Below are positions 35,501-52,700 of a DNA stretch of 64,000 bases, piece by piece. Source of the stretch: Diogma glabrata (taxonomy: Eukaryota > Arthropoda > Insecta > Diptera > Cylindrotomidae); the NCBI GenBank assembly GCA_963693315.1, contig OY856187.1, positions 49,095,161 through 49,159,160 of the forward strand. Direction: 5' to 3'. Within the stretch, counting starts at the first letter, position 1, and each line of letters begins with the position of its first letter. The notes beneath the pieces were generated by a model, which saw only the letters and a list, made by a program, of their open reading frames with translations, was not told the DNA's origin and did no database searches. Made by a program: the position numbers and the translations under genes.

Positions 35501-37213
35501 CGAACGAATGCTGTGTGCTCCCAACAAACATTGAAAAAAGTGTGACACATTAAACAGGTGTTCGGGAGGACCCCCACCACTTATTCCAATATTATCCAAA
35601 AACTAATCAGTTCTTTGTTACTTTAGTCTCCATCATTTGCCAAAGTGTCATTAAAATTGAATAATGAATGAAGTCTGTATGCTCCCAACAAACTTAAAAA
35701 ACAAAGTGTGAAAAGTCAGCATTTGTATGGTAGACCCCCCACCACTTTGATCAATGTGTCCTAAAACATAATAATTATCTTTTCACACTAATTGGAACCC
35801 TATTCCATAAGTTTCATCATAATCACTTCATTATTGTTGGCTGTAGTGTGCATAAAGACACTGAAAAAGCTTCAAAAAAGTACAAAAAAATTTTTTTTAC
35901 CGGAAGTGAAAAACCGGAAGCTGGGATGCAGAACTATTTTAAACCGTACCACATACTCATGTACCAAGTTTCATCCAATTCGCTTATCACGTACAGAAGT
36001 TATAGAGCTTTCAAAAAAACAGGTGCTCCAGGGACCCCCCACCACTTTGTTCACTATCGCTCAAAAACTAATCAGTTCTTTGCCATACATGTTTGCATCT
36101 TTTTCCAAAGTGTCATCAAAATTCGTTCACGAACGAATGCTGTGTGCTCCCAACAAACATTGAAAAAAGTGTGACACATTAAACAGGTGTTCGGGAGGAC
36201 CCCCACCACTTATTCCAATATTATCCAAAAACTAATCAGTTCTTTGTTACTTAAGTCTCCATCATTTGCCAAAGTGTCATTAAAATTGAATAATGAATGA
36301 AGTCTGTATGCTCCCAACAAACTTAAAAAACAAAATGTGAAAAGTCAGCATTTGTATGGTAGACCCCCTACCACTTTGATCAATGTGTCCCAAAACATGA
36401 TAATTATCTTTTCACACTAATTGGAACCCTGTTTCATAAGTTTCATCATAATCACTTCATTATTGTTGGCTGTAGTGTGCATAAAGACACTGAAAAAACT
36501 TCCAAAAAGTACAAAAAAATTTTTTTTACCGGAAGTGAAAAACCGGAAGTTGGGATGCAGAACTATTTTAAACCGTACTACATACTCATGTACCAAGTTT
36601 CATCCAATTCGCTTATCAGGTACAGAAGTTATAGAGCTTTCAAAAAAACAGGTGCTCCAGGGACCCCCCCACCACTATGTTCATTATCGCTCAAAAACTA
36701 ATCAGTTCTTTGTCATACATGTTTGCATCTTTTTCCAAAGTGTCATCAAAATTCATTCACGAATGAATGTTTTATGCTCCCAACAAACATAAAAACTTTG
36801 TGGAAAAAACCACCTGTTGTATGGTGGACCCCCCAACCCTTTATCCAATGTGCTCCAAAAGCTGATAAAATCTTTCTCATGTTATTTAAAAGCTTTTCGC
36901 AACGTTTCATGAAAATCGATCGGTAATTGTAGGCTACAGTAGGGATAAACACCTGAAAAAAAAACTTTTTAACCGGAAGTGACAAACCGGAAGTTGGTAT
37001 GCAGAAATATTGGAAACAGTATTAAAACCTTATATACTAAGTTTCAATAAGATCATAGCTCGAGATCAGAAGTTATTCAAGATTTAAACTTAGAGGTGTT
37101 CGGGAGACCCCCCGCCATTTTGTCCAAATTTAAAATGAATCCAGATCTTCTATTTTCAAGTGAACCTGTATCATTTGCCAAAGTTTCATCAAGATCCTAT
37201 GCAGAAAACTCAC
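32551..37213 (-). repeat. Right arm of giant inverted repeat (4.7 kb)
   Basis: The reverse complement of 25,619-29,023, with the same order of modules from the inner end (GCGACGCTGATGCATAGG) to the outer end (CCTATGCAGAAAACTCAC). It contains two more 629-bp units than the left arm. The outer end is joined without a gap to internal mariner sequence at ~37,211-37,213. Confidence 0.9.
32740..36985 (-). repeat. 629-bp tandem array, right arm
   Basis: The marker (C)GAATG after the ACGAAC palindrome falls at 33,008, 33,621, 34,250, 34,878, 35,508, 36,137 and 36,767. The spacings are 613, 629, 628, 630, 629 and 630 bp. The central four or five units are nearly identical, which suggests recent unequal exchange or gene conversion. 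Each unit carries the pair ACCGGAAGTGAAAAACCGGA. Long open frames (up to 155 codons) recur in two overlapping frames but are explained by copying of one sequence. Confidence 0.9.
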
Positions 37214-37361
37214 ATAGATGGCGTTACTAGAATTTTTTCTATATGATTTTTATTTAGTACTAACCTTCAAACGATACGTGTATAAATTTGACAGCAATCT
37301 GACTATTTATTCGTGAGTTATAGCATTTTGTGTGAAGCAACTTTTGTTTTTGAAAAAAAAA

Positions 37362-38410
37362 ATGGAAAAAAGTGAATTTCGAATTTTAATAAAGCATTGC
37401 TTTTTGATGAAAAAAAATACAGTGGAAACCAAACAATGGCTTGATAAACATTATCCAAACTCTGCTCCATCGAGACAAATGGTAGAGAAGTGGATGGCTA
37501 AATTTAAATGTGGTCGTACCAGCACAAAAGATGCAAAGCGCAGTGGACGCCAAAATGAGGCTGTTATTCCAGAAAACATAAAAAAAATCCACAAATTGGT
37601 TATGAACGATCGCAAATTGAAGGTGCACGAAATAGCTGACATTGTAAAGGTAGCAGATGGTAGTGTTTTTACCATTTTACATGAACATTTGGGTATGCGA
37701 AAGCTCTGTGCAAATTGGGTGCCGCGTGAGCTCACAGTCGACCAAAAACAACAACGAATCGATGCTTCGGAGGAGTCTTTGGCACTGTTAAACCGCAATA
37801 AAAGGAAATTCTATCGTAGATATGTGACAACGGATGAGACATGGCTTCACAATTACACACCAGAATCCAAAAGACAGTCAGCTGAGTGGACAGCAGTCGA
37901 CGAACCGAATCCAAAGCGAGCAAAGACGCATTAGTCGGCTGGTAAGGTGATGGCGTCTGCATTTTGGGATACGAACGGAATAATATTCATCGACTATCTC
38001 CAAAAAGGAACCACCATCAACAGCGAGTATTACTGTGAACTTTTGGATCGATTGAAGGCTGAAATCGCAAAGAAACGGCCACATTTGCAAAAGAAAAAAG
38101 TGTTGTTTCACCAAGATAATGCACCGTGTCACAGATCGATGAAAACGATGGCAAAATTGAATGAATTGGGCTTTGAATTGCTTACCCACCCACCATATTT
38201 TCCAGATTTAGCCCCCAGCGACTTTTTCCTGTTTTCAGATCTCAAGAGAATGCTTGCTGGAAAGAAATTTAAGTCCAATGATGAAGTAATCGCTGAAACT
38301 GAGGCCTATTTTGACGAGAAAGAGAAATCGTACTATAAAAGTGGTATATAGAAAAGTTGGAAAATCGCTATACTCATGGTATCGCCCTCGAAGGCAACTA
38401 TGTTGAATAA
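37362..38410 (+). pseudogene. mariner transposase, one nonsense codon and one frameshift
   Basis: Cut-and-paste DNA transposase of about 348 codons. The N-terminal paired-like helix-turn-helix region begins MEKSEFRILIKHC. WVPREL lies near residues 119-125. The catalytic D,D34D triad is present: TDETWLH (Asp ~158), HQDNAPCH, and PDLAPSDFFLF 34 residues further. A TAG at 37,932-37,934 (codon 191) follows PNPKRAKTH. A second TAG at 38,350-38,352 together with a lost base shifts the frame, after which the C-terminus (NRYTHGIALEGNYVE) is read in another frame to a TAA at 38,408. Otherwise it is well preserved, so inactivation looks fairly recent. The closest type by wording is Himar1-like irritans mariner. 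Confidence 0.92.
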
Positions 38411-38442
38411 AAAAATCGAGTTTTGTCAAAATGTTGTTTTTT

Positions 38443-38477
38443 TGTTACTTATCCTACGGACTTATTGAACGGCCTGT
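38443..38477 (-). repeat. mariner 3' terminal inverted repeat
   Basis: Read on the minus strand from 38,477, the end starts ACAGGCCGTTCAATAAGTCC, typical of irritans-type mariner termini. It follows the TTGTCAAAATGTTG stretch common in these 3' UTRs. No partner was found at the other side of the element. Confidence 0.75.
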
Positions 38478-38489
38478 TATATTAGCATA

Positions 38490-45510
<7,021 letters not shown>

Positions 45511-45540
45511 TAATGTATTAATAATGTAATGTATTAATAA

Positions 45541-45846
45541 TATTTTGATATTTTGCAGTAATTACACGACATATGATATAGAGTAGGCTTGCCTTGTGTT
45601 TTTCATATAGTGTCATAAATTGTGACACACGTGTTCTGTTGTAGTTTTGATATTTGTTTGTTGCAAAATTGGATAGATGTAGTTTTGTTTATATGTAGCT
45701 AATTTTCTTTTTAAAATTTGTTCGATATCTGTTTGAAATTAGTTTGTTTTGTTTAAACTAATCTGATTCACCATATTCAACTTGAACACAAAACTGTTTA
45801 ATCTCGAAATTTACCTATTTCTAGCGGACATTTTGCCGCTTGAACT
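45541..45846 (-). repeat. Dispersed repeat A, inverted copy
   Basis: The reverse complement matches 59,301-59,602 and 62,580-62,866. Shared blocks are AGCGGACATTTTGCCGC-like at the outer end, AAACTGTTTAATCTCGAAAT, TTTGTTTTGTTTAAACTAAT, ACAC(A)CGTGTTCTG and ATATTTTGCAGTAATTAC. About 300 bp, non-coding. Confidence 0.8.
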
Positions 45847-46555
45847 TTGAAATCAAAGTTCAAGAGAACGACACACCCGATATCAACCATGTGTGTTGGA
45901 AAGGTAATTTATTTGCTTATTGAAAACCATGATATTAGAGTTTTAGCTAACACTGTTAAAAATATGAAAAAATAATTTTTTTAAATGGCGCTGGTGTCAT
46001 AGATCAAGCATTTTTTAGGTTTTCTTCCTTTTCTTTATTTTTTTTATTTTTTTTTTTTTAAAGTACTAGATGAAGCGAAACAAGAGTTAAAACGATTACC
46101 TTTAATAGAGTAGGATGATGCTAGTAAACGCCTTATGCTCGTAAAATGGAGATTCAGAAGAGAAAAAAAATAAACAAGACGATATTTTTTCTGTTTAGAA
46201 ATATCCCTGATAGTGTTAGCATAGCTAACGAAATTAATTGGTAAATAAAAAACTCATATAGATATTAAAAAAGTGTGTTTTAAACTCAAAACTAAAATAT
46301 TTTATATATAATATCTAGTGCTCCAAAAACAAAAACAAAACAAGACGATATTGAGAAAAAATTTCACAGTTGTGAAAATCTGATTTTTCACCTGATATAG
46401 CTATTAAAAATATTAGGAAATAAATATTTTAAAGATGACGTTGATGTCGTATCTAAAGCCTTTTAAGAAAGTCTTTTTCGCAATACGAAACTTCAAACTT
46501 TCCTCTACAAAATGCCAAATTTTTTAGAAACAAAACAAATATGTGTATTTTTAAT
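45847..46555. other. AT-rich spacer
   Basis: No gene or repeat family was recognised. The phrase AAACAAGACGATATT occurs twice (near 46,174 and 46,339), hinting at a local duplication. Confidence 0.4.
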
Positions 46556-46912
46556 TAATTCAACGACTTATTTGTGATATTACATCACTCCGATGGAAGA
46601 TATCCCGTCATGAATAATAAGACTGAACTTAACAAAATATGGTGTGCAATTTACGAAATTTTTTTGCTATCCACACAATTGTGGGTCGATCTAGTTTCGA
46701 ACTGATAAGAACTTTTTATTACACTTTAAAAAAAGTATATCATTCTCATCAGGACTAGCCGACTAGATACACTACCAAAACAAGTTAACGCTACATAAAC
46801 CAAAATTGGTCTACTGTTGTAGCGAAGTATAAGAAAATAAAAAAACTTTCATAAACATATATTTATTAAATTCAGTTTTAGTCAATTTATTTCTCTAGTT
46901 GATCACTATTGT
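46556..46912 (-). repeat. Hammerhead-bearing repeat, copy B (inverted)
   Basis: The reverse complement aligns with 19,070-19,445 over its whole length, including GTGATCAA(T/C)TAGAGAAA, TATACTTCGCTA, GGTAGTGTATCTAGTCGGCT, TTGTTA(G/A)(G/A)TTCAGTCTTATT and GGAGTGATGTAATATCACAA. It lacks a second terminal direct repeat on its far side. Confidence 0.8.
46689..46768 (-). ncRNA. Hammerhead ribozyme motif, copy B
   Basis: On the minus strand, ATCTAGTC (46,768-46,761) is followed by GGCTAGTC as stem I, CTGATGAG (46,752-46,745), a long stem II, GAAA (46,698-46,695) and CTAGAT as the stem III partner. Relative to copy A, the stem I pair G-C becomes G-U and the bulged stem II base G becomes A; neither change touches the core or stem III. 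Cleavage is predicted after the GUC whose C is the complement of 46,761. Confidence 0.65.
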
Positions 46913-46926
46913 GTGTATTGTGTGTT

Positions 46927-47008
46927 TTAAAGTGTATTAAAAAGTTGTGTGGATAGCAAAAAAATTTCATAAATTGCACACCATATTTTGTTAGATTCAG
47001 TCTTATTT
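46927..47008 (+). repeat. Hammerhead repeat, partial copy C with ribozyme core deleted
   Basis: In plus orientation, TTTTAAAGTGTATTAAAAAG joins directly to GTGTGGATAGCAAAAAAATT and runs on to GATTCAGTCTTATT. Compared with copy A, the segment holding the 3' side of stem II, GAAA and stem III is deleted, and the 5' core is absent. It lies only 14 bp from copy B and in the opposite orientation. Confidence 0.7.
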
Positions 47009-47084
47009 GTATCTTCGTTTAGAAATTTATTACAAAACTAGCACGGAACATCAATACGTTGCCGGAAAATTATAACAGATCATA

Positions 47085-47890
47085 AACTAACAAAATTTAT
47101 TGAAAAGATATGAAACACTCAGCAAACTACTCTAAAACATTTCTTTTACGTAGCGTATCGAGAAAATATTACAAAATCAAAAATTCATATTTCTTTCAAA
47201 ATTCCAAAACTATTGTAAAAATTAATTATAAATTAATCAAAAATTTAAACATTTTTTACAAATTCTAAAAATACATATTGCAAAAATTATAACAAAATCA
47301 AATATAAACTACAAACTTTTTCAAAAAATCCAAAAATATTTCAAAAATTATACCAACATCAAAAATTTCCATGTCCAATTATCATTTTCAATTACATTTC
47401 ATGTCATATACAAATATTAAATTTTTTTTTTTTTTTCAAAAAATTTTGTAAAAAAAATGAAAATCATATTCTTTTGACGCACTTGACAATATTTTTTTGA
47501 CAAACTTATAATGCAATAATCTAGTTTTTGGTCTCATATACTAATCCCGACCATCAAGTTTTCTCCAAATCAGTTAAATTACTAATAGTCCCTACTCGTA
47601 ATCACTTAAAATGAACGTTTTTTTAAGCAAAAAATATGCAAATTTCCTTGTTTTGACACACTTGACGATCTTTTGAAACACTTTCGATTCAGTCCTTTCG
47701 GCTCTTACCATTTAATAAACCTATTTTTAGAAACAAAAATTTTTGAAATCCCTCCAGTGGTTTTCTAGATTTCGTCGCGTCGGTTAAAACGGCCGGTAGA
47801 CAGACATACATTTTTTTGTGCTTTTTTAGAATCAGAAGAAATGCCAAAAAAGTGGGGGTAAGACTTTCACTTTTGGATCGAAAATGTAAT
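47085..47890 (+). repeat. Dispersed repeat C, copy 2 (uninterrupted)
   Basis: Collinear with 38,490-38,859 plus 44,606-45,510: CAGCAAACTACTC, GTATCGAGAAAATATTAC, the ~60-bp array, GACAAACTTATAATGCAATA, AATGAACGTTTTTTTAAGC, CCCTCCAGTGGTTTTC, and AAATGCCAAAAAAGTGGGGG. It has no TA microsatellite, so the TA tract and nested elements in copy 1 are later additions. Confidence 0.75.
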
Positions 47891-48106
47891 ACTAAGGTCT
47901 TTCAAACCAAAATGAACCAATGAGCATTGACATATACAAAATAAATGAACTATATCGGGGGTTTTGTCCAAGTGAAGCTGAAAATCTAAAAAAGTAATTT
48001 TTTTAGCTTCGAACTTTGTTTACTTTTAATAAAATAATTCTATAATGTTATGATTATAATACTATTATTATATGGCATTACTAAATAAAAAAGACTGGTT
48101 CCTGAC
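47891..48106. other. 3' flank of esterase gene
   Basis: AT-rich spacer between dispersed repeat C and the esterase polyadenylation signal. No feature was recognised. Confidence 0.4.
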
Positions 48107-48112
48107 TTTATT
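48107..48112 (-). promoter_or_regulatory. Polyadenylation signal of esterase gene
   Basis: AATAAA on the minus strand, seven bases after the stop codon. If used, the 3' UTR would be very short (about 25-35 nt). Other A/T-rich signals further downstream are possible. Confidence 0.45.
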
Positions 48113-48118
48113 GTTTAC

Positions 48119-49712
48119 TTATTTTAAATATTTATACCAAAGGTTCATACGATCATCCATTAAATTTTTCTTTAAAACCAATTCATCTCCAAAATCCAGG
48201 TAGGAGTGGTTTTTATCGGTGTAGGGCTGCCATACTGTTGGTCCGATATATTGATCATCTTTCTTATTCGGATTTCTGAAAAACTTATTAATGTTATTTT
48301 GTTTTATGTAAAATGTAACCTGCTGACCCTGACAACGCAAATTGTACAACTATTCTGGTAATTCGTTCAACAATTAAGTTCTCTGGATCATTCCGAGTGA
48401 ATAAAGGATGAACATTAAACAAATATTTCACTTCATCAGCATGAATAATACCATATGGCTTACCATCTGGCATGAACGAACTAAATCTTTGAGAAAATGT
48501 CAAATAATAGTAAAAAACGTCAACATAATTATGTATATAATCCACAATACGTTGAACTGTAGACCGAACTATACCATCTCCATACAACTAAAAAATCAAC
48601 TGTAAAACATTAACAATAAATTTGTTCGAGATATTTTGAATTTTACCTGTTCCACACTTCGAAATTGTTCCTTTTGCAATGGGATTGATATGCCATATGC
48701 TTCTAAAAAATCTGGAGCAATTTTCTCTCCATAGCCCGAATTTTCTTCACACCAAAAACATATTGGTAAAAGCCAACTGTATTGTTCAGAAAATAGGTTG
48801 CGTATCGTTTCGTTGGCTATGATGTTATAACAAACAGAAGCAAATTCAGCATTTGAAAAACCAATTACTATTGGAACTTTGGCAAAATTTCCGTTTTTGA
48901 ACGCAACGAACGGATCTTCTATTAAAAATCTTTCCTGTCCAAAATCTTGTTCAAGTACTGCGGTCCAATAGGGATGCAAGTGAGTGAGGCCGATTTCGTA
49001 ATCCAAACGGTCATATAAACGAACCGAGTTCGTTGATTTCATAAAATTAAAAATTTCTTGGGGAGTTGAACAATTCGTACAACCAACATGTACAGCTTGT
49101 TGGTGCGCCTTTTGAATTTGGTCTGAACTTATTTTAGTAAAAAACCCAGCTGCACTAATAATTATCGCCTTGCTGAATAAATTTTGTGACATTGGTGAGA
49201 CAAGATGTAGCAATATTGAAAATCCTCCAGAGCTATGTCCTAGAAGAGTTATTTGATCAGGATCTCCTCCAAACTGTTCTATATTACTTTTAACCCATCT
49301 TAGTGCAATAACTTGATCTTTAAGAGCAGCATTACCAGGTGCATCACTTATACCTAAGCCTAGCATTCCTAATGCACCAAGGCGATAATTTATTGTAACA
49401 AACACGATGTCATGTTCCATTAAGTATCGAGGACCTCCACGATCAGTACTTAATCCAGAGGCGTGATCAAATTGCCCGCCTGGTATTTGGAATACAACAG
49501 GTTTCTTGGCATTTGTTAGCTATTTATACAAAACATAGTTAAATATTCTACAATAAACATTTACTTGACTAAAATCAATTACATACTTCTTTTGAATAAA
49601 TATTTAATCTTAAGCAATCTTCAGATTGTACTATATTATTTGGTTGAGGACACGCTGGACCATCTTCAGTAGCATCAAAAACTCCATCCCAGTAATCTAT
49701 TGGCTCTGGTGC
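48119..49712 (-). CDS. Esterase exons 2-5 (catalytic body)
   Basis: Exon 2 starts APEPIDYWDG after an AG acceptor at 49,713-49,714 and ends NIYSKE before GTATGT. Exon 3 starts LTNAKKPVVFQ and ends RSVEQ before GTAAAA. Exon 4 starts LYGDGIV and ends with split codon GG before GTCAGC. Exon 5 completes it as GNPNKKDDQYIGPTVWQPY, a classic family block, and ends LWYKYLK then TAA at 48,121-48,119. The four exons cover residues 71-541. The non-consensus donor GTCAGC of the last intron is the least certain junction, but it restores the conserved GNPN phrase. Confidence 0.9.
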
Positions 49713-52700
49713 CTTGATGAAAATTCAGTTAGGCTACGTACACAGTGGAAGCTGTGAGCGGTGCTGTGCATAAACAGTGCTGTTTTGCACTGCCGGTAAT
49801 GCGAATGAATGTACATAGCATTAAGGATTGCAATCCCAGGGTCTTGAATTTTGGGTACCAGGAATCCCGACTCATTTTAATGATACTGATATTCATGCAA
49901 GAAAATCCCGTGGTAGTTATATTTTAGTTTATAAAAAATAAGTAATATTAAAATTAATTTAAATTTTTGCTCTACGGATGTGACAACGCCGCTTACTCCA
50001 GTCCCTGCTATTGACATACGAGCTAACGTGAAATATTATATACCATTGGTTATAGCAGTGAAATATTACTAGACATGGGAGGAATACCATACATCACATG
50101 TTCAATAAATATGTCATTATAGCACTAGGAGTGTTGGTAACCCAATTTTATTTTTGTTGCTGCGCTTAATACCTATGCAAAACCTGGTGACTGCGATTGG
50201 GAGAGAAATGAAAATATTTAAGCAACACAGTCATAGAAGACCCCGTTTGCAGTGAATGTATTTTGATTTATTGACCATTCCACTAACAAGAGTGGAATCG
50301 GAACGGGGTTTTCAGCCTCCGGAAATATTATTTCCAAATTAATACGATATGTTTTCCAAAATCCTATTTCTTAAATCATTCAAAAATGTAAGAAACTGGT
50401 TTTTCTTTATGTAATATATTATCGAAGTTTTAGTTTTTTGTGTGTTTTACTGGGCTACGATGTGAGACCTTTGAAAACATAATTTTTTTATCGAGTCAAA
50501 GTATCATATGAAAGTGCTCTACTTCAGTATTCCTTAAAAATGTATTTTGGAGTTTTACACTTCCCCGTTTTTTGTAAATGCTTTCTCTCCTCGCTTAGCT
50601 CCAAACATAATTGATCAAAAATCTTTGAAAGTATTTAAAATGATAGAAAAATTAGTAGGTTTCAAATGAAATTAAAACTTAGTCTTTTCTGATTATTTTA
50701 AAAACATTTGTCTTAGCGAAAACCTTTTTAAGTAGCAACAGAATTAAATTTACATTTGATGATATTTTTTTAAACAAATCTGCTTTTCTAAAAACGTACG
50801 AAAGTTTCAGGGAAAAATCCCTTTCTTATATGAAAATAGAAGATTTTAGTGAGGATTGGTGCTAGCTGTCATCAAATGTTTAAAGTTTAAATAGAGAAAT
50901 ATAATCAGCTCCAAATACCTTGCACTGAAAAAAACATGTTCTTTTTCCAATCGAAATGCAGTTGTCTCAACCTCACCGTTCAGGCAGATATTGCGAATAG
51001 AACTACGAAATTGTTTCAACAACTGTACATTTATAGAACGATGTAGTTGAGACAATCATACGTAATATTTATGTGAAGGTGAAATAAAGTTCAATTAATT
51101 TCAAATACTTCAATTTTAAAATAGAAAAAGAAAATTCTTTCATGGAAATAGTTATTAACTTCACGGTGAAATTGTTTGCACATATTTTTTCTTTGTGTGA
51201 ATAATAAACTGCCAACTTCGAGATGAGGTTGTCATTACTTCAATTTTTTTCAGTGTGTTATTAGTAAACTTATTACTAATTATTACTAATTTGTAAAAGT
51301 ATTTTTCGAATAATGTTTTTTTGCATTATCCGTATCATTTTATGAGAAACTTTGGAAATTTAACTTGGCATTAAGATACCCAACAGGCCTATCTTTCTTC
51401 TCAGAAAGGTCATGAAATGAATCAAATTTACTCAGGCGTAGTGGTTCAAAGAAAAACATCGTTTGATAAACTAATTAAATCTAAAATAAAAAAGTCAGAA
51501 AAGTGCGAATAAAATTCGCTCGCCAAGGGTTTCGTGAATGTAAAAGAACATAATATCAAAAATAATTGACACAAAGTTGTGTTGTATAGCCTTTATCTTA
51601 CCAGACCATAGACGCATAACAAAATTAATGTTTAATCGTAAATGTCAATTGTCAATAATAAATTACAATCACCACATCTACATTACTTAAAAACTGTGCG
51701 CCGCAAAATACTAAAAATTAGGTGCTCTTGCAATTGACACCCCACTCGACCACGTTTTAAATTGTGTTTTTACCACTTTTTTATTAAAAAATTTTTCTAT
51801 CATTTCCAATACATTTGAAGATTTTCGATTAGTCAGGTCCGAAGCTAAACGAGGTAAGAAAACATGAAGAAAGCGTCATTTTTCATCAAAAGTTTCATTT
51901 TTCGTCAAAAAATGGTAAGGTTTAAAATTCCAAAATAAATTTTTAAGGAATACTAACATAAAACCCTTTCTTATGGTACCCTACTTGAATCTATAAAAAA
52001 ATGTATTTTCTTAAAAGTCTCACATCGTACCCCTGTAAACCAAACGAAAACAACTTCAGTTTTCTTTGTATCCGTCATCTCATGTGGGTAGGTTAGTTTT
52101 ATACGCACCTCATTCTTAAGGTCTATAGCATTTATAGTTTACGAGATAATCGATATATCTCGTACTCTTTCTCGTACAACATAATTTATGTTTGTTGGGA
52201 TACTACTGCTTGCTTTAATATTTTTATAATTAGAACTACGTGTTATCTACAACATTGGTTAGCTTTTAATTAAAGTATTTGATGGATAATAACTCATAAT
52301 TTATCCAGAATACTATGTTTCTAGAGCTGTGGTGAAGTCAGCCTACTACTGAAAGCCGTCACTACGCAAAACTCCTAAAACCTGTTATAACCCCTTTTGA
52401 AAATGAATCATATAAACAAACATAAAAAATATGATCGCAAAAATTGAACATCACAAATTTTAGAAACTATAATATAGTTTATCTATAGTAAAAGCAATCA
52501 AAACGCATTACATTCAGCTTCAAAAACTGCACGGAACAGTTTCAAAGCGAAACTTTGTGATGCTTACGTGCAGTAAAAAGCTTTGATTTACTATAAAATG
52601 CTCACAGCTTCCACTGTGCACGTAGCCTTAGTATTTCGTTAATTTTATCTTTTAAACCCGCTATACACTTTAGCTATGATCTAAGCTATGCGACATAATT

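Larger units (their letters stand above)
37211..38477 (+). mobile_element. mariner element, irritans/Himar1-like, 5'-truncated
   Basis: The sequence shows the 5' UTR, transposase frame, 3' UTR and 3' terminal repeat of a Tc1/mariner transposon. The 3' end is ...GGCCTGT followed by TA at 38,478, as expected for insertion at TA. The matching 5' terminal repeat is absent: the mariner starts inside its 5' region (CACATAGATGGCG) exactly where the giant repeat arm ends. Lacking one terminal repeat, it cannot transpose. Confidence 0.9.
49732..52627. mobile_element. Composite element with 28-bp TIRs and TTA duplication
   Basis: The left end starts GGCTACGTACACAGTGGAAG and the right end, reversed, starts GGCTACGTGCACAGTGGAAG. 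The match runs 28 bp with one difference. Both are flanked by TTA (49,729-49,731 and 52,628-52,630), consistent with a 3-bp target duplication as made by PIF/Harbinger-type transposases. No transposase is seen. The interior holds copies of the 1,395-2,950 repeat in both orientations and the arm-tip repeat. It lies within esterase intron 1, its left edge 15 bp from the exon 2 acceptor. Confidence 0.7.

Noticed and set aside
33959..36174. Recurring 105-155-codon open frames in each 629-bp unit
   Set aside because: Two overlapping frames on the same strand are equally open, starts vary and diverged edge units break both frames. The openness is explained by copying of one unit rather than coding constraint. 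A substitution-type test across many units would settle it.
25619..37213. CRISPR-like reading of the regular 629-bp spacing
   Set aside because: Units are far too long, there are no unique spacers between short repeats, and the genome is eukaryotic.
37386..38189. Minus-strand open frames of 76-115 codons
   Set aside because: Antisense shadows of the mariner transposase.
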